Assembly: GCA_963590435.1 (NCBI GenBank)
Contig: CAVAPG010000009.1
Location: forward strand, 1 to 27,205
Reading direction: 5' to 3'
DNA from: F23-B02 sp963590435
GTDB taxonomy: Bacteria; Bacillota; Clostridia; Oscillospirales; Oscillospiraceae
DNA length: 27,205 nucleotides
Under the pieces are notes generated by a model that was not told the origin of the DNA, did no database searches, and saw only the letters and a program-made list of their open reading frames with translations. The first letter of the stretch is position 1, and the number at the start of each line of letters is the position of its first letter. Shown here piece by piece: positions 14,681 through 22,159 of this stretch. A program made the position numbers and the translations under genes.

Positions 14681-15958
14681 ATGGACGATGCCAGTCGATT
14701 GTCACTGATAATCGTAATTCTGCTTATTCTGTGCGCCGCATACTTCGCGGTTGCGGAGACCTCTTTTGCCTCGGTCTCCAAGGTCAAAATCAAAATACGC
14801 GCAGAGCGCGGCGAGGCAAAGGCAATACGGGCAATGAAGGTGCTCGACAACTTCGATCTCGCGATAACGAGTATACTCATATGCACGAACATCGTGCATC
14901 TTTCCGCGGCAAGCATTGCCACGCTTACCGTCACGCGCCTGTTTCCGAATGTGAGCGGCGCGGTTACAATCAGCACGTTTGTTATGACGCTGGTTGTGTT
15001 CTTCGCGGGCGAAATGCTTCCGAAGAGCATCGCAAAGAAATACAGCGAGCGGCTGTCGCTGACAGTTGCCGGCTCGCTTTGGGTTTTCATGACCGTTCTC
15101 AGACCCCTTGCGGCACTGCTCACGGCGATTGGTAATTTCGCAGCAAAATTCGCCAAGGCAGACCCCCAGATATCCGTCACGGAGGATGAGATATACGACA
15201 TAATCGAGGACATGACCGAGGAGGGCAGCCTCGATGAGGAGCGCGGCGAGCTTATAAGCTCGGCCCTTCAGTTTGCCGAAACTACGGTTGAAAGCATACT
15301 GACCTCACGTGTGGATATTGTCGCGCTGGATATTGAGGATTCCCTCAGCGACATGCTCAAAACAATCCGCTCTCAGACGCACAGCCGCCTGCCGGTGTAT
15401 GAGGGAAGCATTGATAATATAATCGGTATTCTTTCGATAAGAAAATTTATAAAGACATATCTTCGCCAGGGCGAGGAAATGGACCTGCGCGCGCTTCTGG
15501 ACGAGCCGTACTTTATCCACGGCAGTACGAATATAGACGGACTGCTGCCGGTAATGAGCAAAAAGCGGCTGAATATGGCCGTTGTCACGGACAACTACGG
15601 CGGAACGCTCGGCATAGTTACGGTTGAGGACATAGTCGAGGAGCTTGTCGGCGAGATATGGGACGAGGACGACGTTGTCGAAGAGCCGTACACGAATATA
15701 GGCGACGGGCAGTGGGACTGCACCGCCGAAATGACCGTCAGCGATGTTTTCGAGCTTCTGGAGCTTGACGAGCATGACGATGACGAGTTTACCAACAAGC
15801 TTCTGGGCGAATGGGCCTATGAGCAGTTTGATAATATTCCCTCGGTCGGGGACAGCTTTGAGTACGAAAATGTCATTGTCACGGTCTCCGATATGCGCAA
15901 CAACAGAATATTGCGGCTGAAGGTCTGCCTTGCCGATAAGGGAGGTGAGGAGAAATGA
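14681..15958 (+). CDS. CNNM/CorC (HlyC/CorC) family membrane protein, first copy
   Basis: The 425-residue protein has the standard architecture: an N-terminal CNNM/DUF21 transmembrane domain (about 1-175, with the AETSFASVSKVKIK motif and FFAGEMLPKSIAKKY), a tandem CBS pair (about 190-330, containing HSRLPVYEGSIDNIIGIL and VVTDNYGGTLGIVTVEDI) and a C-terminal CorC_HlyC domain (about 345-420). Members are linked to Mg2+ or other divalent cation transport and stress tolerance; the transported ion here is inferred only from family. ATG 14681 is the only sensible start, though the GGAGAG upstream is distant. It overlaps the second copy by 4 nt (ATGA). Confidence 0.92.
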   Translation: MDDASRLSLIIVILLILCAAYFAVAETSFASVSKVKIKIRAERGEAKAIRAMKVLDNFDLAITSILICTNIVHLSAASIATLTVTRLFPNVSGAVTISTFVMTLVVFFAGEMLPKSIAKKYSERLSLTVAGSLWVFMTVLRPLAALLTAIGNFAAKFAKADPQISVTEDEIYDIIEDMTEEGSLDEERGELISSALQFAETTVESILTSRVDIVALDIEDSLSDMLKTIRSQTHSRLPVYEGSIDNIIGILSIRKFIKTYLRQGEEMDLRALLDEPYFIHGSTNIDGLLPVMSKKRLNMAVVTDNYGGTLGIVTVEDIVEELVGEIWDEDDVVEEPYTNIGDGQWDCTAEMTVSDVFELLELDEHDDDEFTNKLLGEWAYEQFDNIPSVGDSFEYENVIVTVSDMRNNRILRLKVCLADKGGEEK

Positions 15959-17223
15959 CATGGGCATATGTCTGCGGAATAATTATCTGCATCATCTTTT
16001 CGCACATCTTCTCATCGGCTGAGATGTCTTACTCCTCATGCAACAGACTCAGGCTCGAAAACGCCCGCGAGGACGGGTCAAAGAGGGCCGCGGTCGCGGT
16101 TAAAATAGTCGATAATTTTGACGATTCGCTGTCGGCGATACTCATAGGAAACAACCTTGCGAACATCGCAAACTCCTCGCTCGGCTCCCTGCTTGTTCTG
16201 GAGCTGTGCAACGGGGACGACAGCTATGCGTGGGTATCGACGCTTGTAATAACCGTGCTCGTCATTATCTTCGGTGAAACCGTGCCGAAGATTGTCGCCA
16301 AGGGCAGTGCGAATCGGCTGGCGCTCACATACGCTTACTTCGTGCGCGGCCTGACTATCGTATTCATGCCGCTTATCCGACTTGTGGTCGGACTTATCAA
16401 GCTGCTGACTCTCGGACTCAAGGGCGAAGAGGACGATAACGACGAGGAAGCCGCTGTTGAGGAGCTCAGCTCCATCATAGAAACCGCCGAGGACGAGGAT
16501 GTCCTGGATGAGGATCGCTCCGAGCTTGTTCAGGCCGCTATAGATTTCTCGGATATCATGGCATCCGAGGTCATGACGGCGAGGGTTGATGTCGTCGCGC
16601 TGGACATTGACGAGGATCGCTCCGAGCAGCTCAAGCTTATCGAAAATGCACCGTATTCGCGCATTCCCGTGTACGAGGGAAGCGTGGACAACATAATCGG
16701 AGTTTTGTATCTCAATCATTTCCTCAAGGCACTTGCCGGCGATGAAAAGCCGGATATCAGAAGCCTTATAATGCCGCCGTGCTATGTTTATAAAACCATG
16801 CATCTTCCGGCTGTGCTTACGGAACTGCGGAAGGCAAAGCAGCATCTGGCAATAGTCACGGACGAATACGGCGGAACGCTGGGCATTCTTTCGATGGAGG
16901 ACGTGCTCGAGCAGCTCGTCGGCGAGATATGGGACGACACGGATGAAATAAAAGAGGAAATTCTCGAACGATCGAGCGGCGAATTTGAGCTTGACGGCGA
17001 TATGAGCATATCCGATTTTCTCGATCTTGTCGGCATACGCGAGCGCGACTTTGACGCCGAGAGCGAAACCGTCGGCGGCTGGACGATTGAGATGTTCGGT
17101 TCCTTCCCGTCTGCCGGTGACAGCTTTGATTACGGGAATCTGCACATCACGGTCCTTGAAATGGACGGACTGCGCGTTGAAAAGGTTCTCGTCGAGAAAA
17201 AGCCGCAGGAAAACGAAGAATAG
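15955..17223 (+). CDS. CNNM/CorC (HlyC/CorC) family membrane protein, second copy
   Basis: The 422-residue paralog of the preceding gene has the same three parts: a DUF21 membrane domain (with SSAEMSYSSCNRLRLENA and IFGETVPKIVAKGSANRLAL), a CBS pair (SRIPVYEGSVDNIIGVLYLNHF and IVTDEYGGTLGILSMEDVLE) and a CorC_HlyC domain. It differs by a strongly acidic linker (about residues 160-185) between the membrane and CBS domains. A GGAGGTGAGG ribosome binding site lies inside the end of the upstream gene, and ATG 15955 overlaps its stop, so the two are coupled and may form a heterodimer, since CNNM proteins are dimeric (inference). Confidence 0.92.
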   Translation: MTWAYVCGIIICIIFSHIFSSAEMSYSSCNRLRLENAREDGSKRAAVAVKIVDNFDDSLSAILIGNNLANIANSSLGSLLVLELCNGDDSYAWVSTLVITVLVIIFGETVPKIVAKGSANRLALTYAYFVRGLTIVFMPLIRLVVGLIKLLTLGLKGEEDDNDEEAAVEELSSIIETAEDEDVLDEDRSELVQAAIDFSDIMASEVMTARVDVVALDIDEDRSEQLKLIENAPYSRIPVYEGSVDNIIGVLYLNHFLKALAGDEKPDIRSLIMPPCYVYKTMHLPAVLTELRKAKQHLAIVTDEYGGTLGILSMEDVLEQLVGEIWDDTDEIKEEILERSSGEFELDGDMSISDFLDLVGIRERDFDAESETVGGWTIEMFGSFPSAGDSFDYGNLHITVLEMDGLRVEKVLVEKKPQENEE

Positions 17224-17253
17224 GCTTTATTATATAACTAAAGGATAACGCAA

Positions 17254-17964
17254 ATGAAAAAAACAAGTCTGCGTCTTATATCCCTTGTGCTGATATGCGT
17301 CCTGCTTTCGGCTCTGCTTGCCGGCTGCCGAAAGACGGCGGAGATAACGACGTCGCCGGAGGAAACAGCCCGGGTGTTTGACCCGATTGCCTATGTCAAG
17401 GGCGGACTCGATGCCGTGTATCTCGGTGAATATTCCGAAGAGTATCTTGCCATGCTCGGCAATGAAACCGCCGAAAGCTGTGCCGAGCGCTATGAGCGCG
17501 GCATGCAGGTGAGTCTGGATGTGTTCTGCGCATATTTCGGCATTGATCTTGAAAACTGCAGCGAAAGCGCGGGTGAGCAGCTTCTCAACCTGATGCGCCG
17601 AATGTATAAGTGTGCAAAATACGAGGTCTCGGACGCGCAGGAAAGTGACGGCGTTTGCACCGTCAAGGTCACGGTGAGCCCCGTTGCGGCGGTCGCAAAG
17701 GCTGTCGAGGAGGATTATCCGTCTTTTTCCGCGGATGCCGCAAATAAGATTGCCTCGGGTCAGCTCGATAAAACCTCGCAGAGCTTTAATGACTGGTGGG
17801 CAGGCTCGATATGCAGCATGGTTTCATCGCGCCTGACATCTCCGGAATATCTCGATGCGCAGACGGTCACCGTGACGCTCGAAAAAAACAGCGCCGGCGC
17901 GTATGCATTCTCCGGCACAAGCCTGTCGGATGTCGATGCACTTATAATCTCCTATCCTGCGTAA
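17254..17964 (+). CDS. Putative lipoprotein of unknown function
   Basis: The 236-residue protein has a lipoprotein signal: basic MKKTSLR, a hydrophobic stretch, and lipobox LLAGC with Cys25. It should therefore be exported and lipid-anchored to the outer face of the membrane. The mature part is mixed helix/strand and resembles DUF5105-type clostridial lipoproteins only loosely, so I do not assign a family. ATG 17254 has AAAGGA at 17240-17245. It lies 30 nt after the second CorC-type gene and is probably transcribed with it, ending at the large hairpin downstream. Confidence 0.85.
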   Translation: MKKTSLRLISLVLICVLLSALLAGCRKTAEITTSPEETARVFDPIAYVKGGLDAVYLGEYSEEYLAMLGNETAESCAERYERGMQVSLDVFCAYFGIDLENCSESAGEQLLNLMRRMYKCAKYEVSDAQESDGVCTVKVTVSPVAAVAKAVEEDYPSFSADAANKIASGQLDKTSQSFNDWWAGSICSMVSSRLTSPEYLDAQTVTVTLEKNSAGAYAFSGTSLSDVDALIISYPA

Positions 17965-17976
17965 TAAAACATAAAA

Positions 17977-18011
17977 CAACGAAGCTCCGGACTTGTTCCG
18001 GAGCTTCGTTG
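17977..18011. terminator. Strong hairpin after the lipoprotein gene
   Basis: A perfect 15-bp stem (17977-17991 with 17997-18011) has a 5-nt loop. The + side lacks a T-run (TAAAG follows) while the - side is followed by TTTTATGTTTT, so as a classical terminator it is better on the - strand. By position it should end the + operon. Confidence 0.65.
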
Positions 18012-18201
18012 TAAAGTGTGCATAAAGTGAAGATAAAAGGAGTATAGAACTTTGCTATGATAAAGGGAAGGTTTGAACCGAACGCCGGCTAAACGTCGGT
18101 TTTTGTCGTCCGGCAGAGCTGAGACCTGAACGCTCTGCGGATCAAGAAGTTACATATGGGGGTTACAATGTGCATTTTAGCTTATAGGCAGACTTTCGTC
18201 C

Positions 18202-18235
18202 GCTCCAAAAAGGCGTAGATATGCTCCAAAAAGGC
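18202..18235 (+). repeat. Two copies of a 13-bp direct repeat, 21-bp period
   Basis: GCTCCAAAAAGGC occurs at 18202-18214 and again, without mismatch, at 18223-18235. The 21-bp period equals two helical turns, so both copies face the same side of the DNA, as for paired protein-binding sites. Confidence 0.8.
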
Positions 18236-18318
18236 ATTCCTATAAAATAAATAGGATATATTCTGCGGCACGTCAGCAAAGGGCAATAAAGAAAATGCGA
18301 AAAAAGTCAATAAAAAGC

Positions 18319-18347
18319 TTGCATTTTCAGGCTCTTGATGATAAACT
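18319..18347 (+). promoter_or_regulatory. rpsT promoter
   Basis: TTGCAT (18319-18324), a 17-bp spacer and TAAACT (18342-18347) predict a start near 18354 and an S20 leader of about 150 nt. Confidence 0.7.
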
Positions 18348-18353
18348 AATAAT

Positions 18354-18506
18354 CCGCGAGCGTCTACTCGCGTTTCGTTACGTTATTCAGTCCCAACGGC
18401 AGTAACCGCCAGGCGAAGTTTAAGCTTGGCAGCCGGCGTAAACCGGCGGTTTTCGCCGGAAAAGTCCGTAGACTTTTGTTACTTTGTTATAAGGAGGTGC
18501 TCAACG
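18354..18506 (+). promoter_or_regulatory. Multi-hairpin leader of rpsT
   Basis: The leader contains four hairpins: CGCGAG/CTCGCG (18355-18360 with 18367-18372); GCCAGGC/GCTTGGC (18408-18414 with 18424-18430); CCGGCG/CGCCGG (18443-18448 with 18454-18459); and AAAAGTC/GACTTTT (18460-18466 with 18471-18477) followed by a T-rich stretch like a weak terminator. A second CCGGCG at 18433-18438 can compete for the same CGCCGG partner, so alternative folds exist. Ribosomal protein leaders often mediate feedback control; whether this one binds S20 is inference. Confidence 0.55.
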
Positions 18507-18770
18507 ATGCCCAATATCAAGTCAGCAATGAAGAGAGATGCAAAGAGCAAGGAGCTCCGCGCAAAGAACCGCGCAGACAAGACCGCACTCAAGACCGTCA
18601 TAAAGAAGTTTGATGCAGCAGTTGCAGGCGGCGATAAGACCGTAGCAGCAGAAAGCTACAAGGTAGCAGTTAAGGCTGTTGACAAGGCAGCAGGCAAGGG
18701 TCTTATCCATAAGAACAACGCCGCTCACAAGAAGAGCGCAATGACCGTTGCACTTAACAAGATGGATTGA
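18507..18770 (+). CDS. rpsT: 30S ribosomal protein S20
   Basis: The 87-residue basic helical protein is S20, which binds 16S rRNA in the small subunit body. It opens with the family signature MPNIKSAMKRDAKSKELRAKN and contains KGLIHKNNAAHKKS near the C-terminus. ATG 18507 follows an AAGGAGGTG ribosome binding site at 18491-18499; a longer in-frame reading from 18426 has no support and would run through the leader hairpins. It is a single-gene unit with its own promoter, leader and terminator. Codon use is restricted, as expected for a highly expressed gene. Confidence 0.98.
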   Translation: MPNIKSAMKRDAKSKELRAKNRADKTALKTVIKKFDAAVAGGDKTVAAESYKVAVKAVDKAAGKGLIHKNNAAHKKSAMTVALNKMD

Positions 18771-18789
18771 TCTTAATATCAATTGAAAC

Positions 18790-18828
18790 TCGAGAGCTTG
18801 GCAATAGACCGGGCTCTCGAATTTTATT
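18790..18828 (+). terminator. rpsT terminator
   Basis: A 12-bp stem (18790-18801 with 18809-18820, two G-T wobbles) with a 7-nt loop is followed by ATTTTATT. Confidence 0.85.
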
Positions 18829-18865
18829 AATCTGCCTTATTTGCGCCGACGCGTGCTATGACATG

Positions 18866-18894
18866 TTTGCAAATTCGCAAAGCTGTGGTATAAT
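18866..18894 (+). promoter_or_regulatory. Promoter of the CobW pair, with palindrome over the -35
   Basis: TTGCAA (18867-18872), a 16-bp spacer and perfect TATAAT (18889-18894) precede the CobW gene. A palindrome, TTTGC-N6-GCAAA (18866-18881), covers the -35 box and spacer and could be an operator. It does not match the Bacillus Zur box. Confidence 0.65.
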
Positions 18895-18933
18895 ATCCTT
18901 TTGAGATTGAATATCAATAAGGAGGTAATAACC

Positions 18934-19968
18934 TTGACTAAAATAGACATTTTCTCCGGATTTCTCGGAGCAGGCAAAACAACGCTCATCCGCAAGCTCA
19001 TTGCAGAGGGCTATAAAAACGAAAAGCTCGTCCTCATCGAGAACGAGTTCGGCGAGATCGCCGTTGACGGCGGATTTCTGCGTGACGCAGGTGTTGAGAT
19101 TACGGAGATGAACTCCGGCTGCATCTGCTGCACCCTCGTCGGTGACTTCACAGTGGCACTGCAGAAGGTCATCGAGCAGTACCATCCCGACCGCATTCTT
19201 ATCGAGCCATCCGGTGTCGGAAAGCTTTCCGATGTTGCCAAGGCTGTTGCAAGCGTGCCCGACTGCGAGATAGGCGCGAAGGTCACCGTTGTTGATGCAG
19301 GCCGCTGCCGCATGTATATCCGCAACTTCGGCGAGTTTTTCAACGATCAGGTTCACAATGCGGATGTCATCGTTCTCAGCCGTACAGGCGCCGCATCGGA
19401 CGGAAAGGTCGTCACCGCGACCGCTATGCTCAGCCAGCTTAACCCGAACGCAACCGTGATAACAACTCCCTGGGATCAGCTTGACGGCAAGCAGATCGTT
19501 GACGTTATGGAGCGCATTGACTCCCTGTCCACGACCATGCAGGAGATGGAGCATCACGACCACAGCGAGCATCACCACGATCATCACGATCACGACCACA
19601 ATCACGAGCACCACGACCACGAACATGAGCACGAGCACGGAGAGAACTGCTCCTGCGGTTGCGGACACGATCACGGCCATCACCACGCCGACGAGGTGTT
19701 CACATCATGGGGCGTTGAGACGCCGAAGAAGTTTACCGAGGAAGAGGTCAGAAAGGCCCTTTCCGAGTTTGACGAGGACGCAAGCTACGGCACGATTCTG
19801 CGTGCAAAGGGTTTTGTCGACTCCGCCGACGGCCAGTGGATTTATTTCGACTATGTTCCCGGCGAGGCCGATGTCCGCCGCGGCGGCGCCGCTGTCACGG
19901 GCCGTATATGTGTTATCGGCTCGAAGATAAACGAGCAGGGCATCAAGGAGTTGTTCGGCATTGAGTAA
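18934..19968 (+). CDS. CobW/COG0523 family NTPase (metal chaperone) with histidine-rich loop
   Basis: The 344-residue protein has a G3E NTPase domain with Walker A GFLGAGKTT (residues 9-17), the GCICC metal motif (C63, C65, C66) and IEPSGVG near 90. A loop at about 207-251 holds 22 histidines in 45 residues plus a CSCGCG cluster. A C-terminal CobW_C domain follows. COG0523 proteins use nucleotide hydrolysis to deliver zinc, cobalt or another metal to client proteins, and the His-rich loop suggests zinc or nickel binding. The usual guanine-specificity NKxD reads SRTG here. TTG 18934 is chosen: GGAGG at 18921-18925 is 8 nt upstream and the family N-terminus begins there. It overlaps the next gene by 8 nt. 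Confidence 0.9.
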   Translation: MTKIDIFSGFLGAGKTTLIRKLIAEGYKNEKLVLIENEFGEIAVDGGFLRDAGVEITEMNSGCICCTLVGDFTVALQKVIEQYHPDRILIEPSGVGKLSDVAKAVASVPDCEIGAKVTVVDAGRCRMYIRNFGEFFNDQVHNADVIVLSRTGAASDGKVVTATAMLSQLNPNATVITTPWDQLDGKQIVDVMERIDSLSTTMQEMEHHDHSEHHHDHHDHDHNHEHHDHEHEHEHGENCSCGCGHDHGHHHADEVFTSWGVETPKKFTEEEVRKALSEFDEDASYGTILRAKGFVDSADGQWIYFDYVPGEADVRRGGAAVTGRICVIGSKINEQGIKELFGIE

Positions 19969-20914
19969 AGTAAAAGAAGTACCCGTTTTCCTGTTCACCG
20001 GATTTCTTGAGAGCGGAAAAACGAAGTTCATCCAGGAAACGCTTGAGGATAAACGCTTCAACAGCGGCGAGCGCACACTGCTTGTCGTCTGCGAGGAGGG
20101 CGAGGAGGAATATGCCCCCGACAAGTTCTCCGCGCCGAATGTGTTCATGGTGACAGTTGAAGAGCCCGAGGAGCTCACACCGGCCAATTTCAGAAAATGG
20201 CTTGATGAGCATGACTGTGAGCGCTGCGTTATCGAATACAACGGCATGTGGCTGCTTGACAATCTGTATCAGGCGCTGCCTGAAATGTGGATGGTATATC
20301 AGGAGTTTTTCTTCGCCGATGCGCGCAGCATAATCAGCTATAACGCCAACATGCGCAATCTTGTCTATGACAAGCTCAAGAGTGCCGAGCTGACGGTTTT
20401 CAATCGCTATAACGACTCCATCGATCAGATGGAGCTGCACAAGCTGGTTCGCGCGGTGTCGCGCCGCTGTGATATCGCCTATGAATATGCCGACGGCACC
20501 GTCAAATACGATGAGATCGTTGACCCTCTGCCGTTTGACCTTGAAGCTCCGATAGTCGAGATAGGCGACGATGACTACGCCGTGTGGTACCGCGATATGT
20601 CAGAGGAGCCGAAAAAGTACGAGAATAAAATCGTCCGCTTCAAGTGCCGTTATCTCAAGCGCAAAAAAGTTCCTGCGGGGAATTTTATTGTCGGTCGTCA
20701 TGTGATGACCTGCTGCGCCGAGGATATTCAGTTTGCCGGACTTATCTGCCAGTGGGAAAATTCCGACAGCATTGTCGGTGACTCATGGCATGTGCTTACA
20801 GCGCGCATAAACTTCAAGTTCAGCCGCGCATACGGAAAAAAGGGACCGGTACTCACATTTGTCGAGGATGCCCCCTGCGAGGTCCCCGAGCAGCCCGTCG
20901 CAACATTCTATTGA
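19961..20914 (+). CDS. CobW-like NTPase with YcgQ/DUF1980-like C-terminal domain
   Basis: The 317-residue protein starts with a CobW-like P-loop domain (Walker A GFLESGKT, residues 14-21; IEYNGMW near 91-97 in the place of the IEPSG motif) but lacks the GCxCC metal motif of its neighbour and has no His-rich loop. Residues about 205-317 resemble the C-terminal domain of YcgQ/TIGR03943 (DUF1980) proteins, with a VGRHVMTCCAEDIQFAGL core (TCCAED at 250-255). In Bacillales, YcgQ-type proteins are often found near CobW and putative metal permease genes, so a joint metal-handling role is inferred. TTG 19961 lies inside the end of the first CobW gene, with AAGGAG 10 nt upstream. Confidence 0.8.
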   Translation: MSKVKEVPVFLFTGFLESGKTKFIQETLEDKRFNSGERTLLVVCEEGEEEYAPDKFSAPNVFMVTVEEPEELTPANFRKWLDEHDCERCVIEYNGMWLLDNLYQALPEMWMVYQEFFFADARSIISYNANMRNLVYDKLKSAELTVFNRYNDSIDQMELHKLVRAVSRRCDIAYEYADGTVKYDEIVDPLPFDLEAPIVEIGDDDYAVWYRDMSEEPKKYENKIVRFKCRYLKRKKVPAGNFIVGRHVMTCCAEDIQFAGLICQWENSDSIVGDSWHVLTARINFKFSRAYGKKGPVLTFVEDAPCEVPEQPVATFY

Positions 20915-20975
20915 TATAGCCCCGAAAAATGCATAATACGCAAAAGGTTCTATGATGAACCGATTTGACAAAAAC

Positions 20976-21005
20976 AATGCCCGACTCATTTCCGAGTCGG
21001 GCATT
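20976..21005. terminator. Bidirectional terminator between convergent operons
   Basis: A perfect 12-bp stem (20976-20987 with 20994-21005) with a 6-nt loop is flanked by A-rich sequence on the left and TTTGTGT on the right. It ends the CobW pair (+) and the CD1247-type gene (-). Confidence 0.85.
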
Positions 21006-21019
21006 TGTGTATTCGGGCT

Positions 21020-21469
21020 TTACTTATCTTCGCCGTCGCCGAGGTCAAACTCAAGCTCCGAGTCACACTTCGGGCAGCGTATCGAGCCGAAGTTGAGGTC
21101 TTCCTCAAAAACGGTGATCGTCTCGCCGCATTTCGGGCATGTAACTTCATATTCCTGCTCATCTGTCGAGCAGCCGCAGCAGCCGGAGCACGCATCATCT
21201 TCGTCGTCGTAATCTCCGTAGATGTCCTCATAGGTCTCACCCGGGGTTTCGCCCATGCAGAGATCCTCGAGGTATTCCATATCCTCGCTTATGTCGTCAA
21301 TGCTGTCGGAAAGAGACTTTGCATGCGCGTCAACCGCATCAAGATCATCGGCCATGCCTTCGAGCACATCGATTATGGCAAGCATGAGTTTGCCCTCATT
21401 TGTGCTGTCGCTTATTCCGAGACCGTCTGCAAGGCCTTTGAGGTAAGAAACCTTTTCGTTTGCTGTCAT
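21020..21469 (-). CDS. CD1247 N-terminal domain / zinc-ribbon protein
   Basis: The 149-residue protein has a helical N-terminal part (about 1-80) beginning MTANEKVSYLKGLADGLGI, as in the CD1247 N-terminal domain of clostridial proteins. An acidic linker with a CSGCCGC cluster (about 94-100) follows, then a C-terminal zinc ribbon with CPKCG and CPKC pairs (about 110-137). The function is unknown; such proteins may bind nucleic acid or protein. AAGGAGTGA lies 7 nt before ATG 21469. It is 49 nt downstream of efp and probably shares its transcript. The next hairpin downstream ends it. Confidence 0.85.
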   Translation of the reverse strand: MTANEKVSYLKGLADGLGISDSTNEGKLMLAIIDVLEGMADDLDAVDAHAKSLSDSIDDISEDMEYLEDLCMGETPGETYEDIYGDYDDEDDACSGCCGCSTDEQEYEVTCPKCGETITVFEEDLNFGSIRCPKCDSELEFDLGDGEDK

Positions 21470-21518
21470 ATAAGAGTCACTCCTTTTTAACAGGCAAGAT
21501 TGCTTATTTGCTTTCGTC

Positions 21519-22079
21519 TTACTTTGCGCGGCCGAGATACTCGCCGGTGCGGGTGTCTATCTGAATCTTTTCGCCGGGCTCGATGAACAGAGGAACCTTG
21601 ACCTCTGCGCCGGTCTCAAGAGTTGCGGGCTTGGTTGCGTTGGTTGCGGTGTTGCCTGCAAAGCCGGGGTCGGTGTCGGTGACCTCGAGGTCAACGAAGA
21701 AGGGAGGCTCGACGTTGAAGACCTTGCCCTTGTAGGAGTATATCGTGCACTCCATGTTTTCCTTGACGAATCTGAAGCTGTCGCCCAGGACGGACTCGTC
21801 AACCGGCTCGAGCTCATAGGTCTCGGGGTTCATGAAGTAATAGAGATTGCCGTCGTTGTAGCTGTATTCCATGGTCATGCGGTCGACGGTTGCGCTCTCG
21901 AACTTTGCGGTGGGGTTGAAGGAAGTTTCGGTAACTGCACCGGTGATGACGTTTTTCATCTTCGTGCGGACGAAAGCTGCGCCCTTGCCGGGCTTGACAT
22001 GCTGAAATTCGACGACCTGCATAACCTGGCCGTCCATCTCAAATGTAACACCGTTTCTGAAATCTCCTGCTGTAATCAT
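21519..22079 (-). CDS. efp: Translation elongation factor P
   Basis: The 186-residue protein is EF-P, which relieves ribosome stalling at polyproline. It has the three OB-like domains, the conserved loop PGKG with Lys32 (the site modified in many species) and the C-terminal IQIDTRTGEYLGRAK. AGGAGG lies 9 nt before ATG 22079. The M24 peptidase upstream and EF-P form a pair conserved in Firmicutes (known synteny: yqhT-efp). A separate promoter, TTGCAA-N17-TAAACT, lies at 22156-22128. No lysine-modifying enzyme is seen in the window. Confidence 0.97.
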   Translation of the reverse strand: MITAGDFRNGVTFEMDGQVMQVVEFQHVKPGKGAAFVRTKMKNVITGAVTETSFNPTAKFESATVDRMTMEYSYNDGNLYYFMNPETYELEPVDESVLGDSFRFVKENMECTIYSYKGKVFNVEPPFFVDLEVTDTDPGFAGNTATNATKPATLETGAEVKVPLFIEPGEKIQIDTRTGEYLGRAK

Positions 22080-22127
22080 ATAGGGTATCCTCCTATGTAA
22101 AAGTATAAATTCATCTATAGCCTTAAT

Positions 22128-22156
22128 AGTTTACATTAAACTTGGCTTCATTGCAA
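22128..22156 (-). promoter_or_regulatory. efp promoter
   Basis: On the - strand, TTGCAA (22156-22151), a 17-bp spacer and TAAACT (22133-22128) lie about 48 nt before the efp start. It may supplement read-through from upstream genes. Confidence 0.6.
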
Positions 22157-22159
22157 CAA

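Larger units (their letters stand above)
18012..18353 (+). other. Structured intergenic region with candidate small transcript
   Basis: No gene is seen in these roughly 340 bases. An extended -10 box, TGCTATGAT, at 18053-18061 could start a transcript near 18068. It would pass a GGTTTGAACC palindrome, a 5-bp hairpin (18085-18089 with 18095-18099) followed by TTTTT at 18100-18104, and a 9-bp bulged hairpin (18109-18118 with 18133-18141). A 13-bp direct repeat follows, then the rpsT promoter. I could not match this to any known riboswitch or small RNA. Confidence 0.4.

Noticed and set aside
18119..18145. TPP riboswitch, from CTGAGA and ACCTGAACG
   Set aside because: Only fragments match. The other conserved TPP segments (GGGTGC and GCGTAGGGAA) are absent and there is no thiamine gene downstream.
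18426..18506. N-terminal extension of S20 in the same frame
   Set aside because: S20 proteins start MPNIKS, a strong ribosome binding site lies just before ATG 18507, and the extension is the hairpin leader.
19550..19690. Tandem DNA repeat of CAC/CAT triplets
   Set aside because: It is the coding sequence of the histidine-rich loop of the CobW protein. The units are irregular, so it is a protein feature rather than a repeat array.
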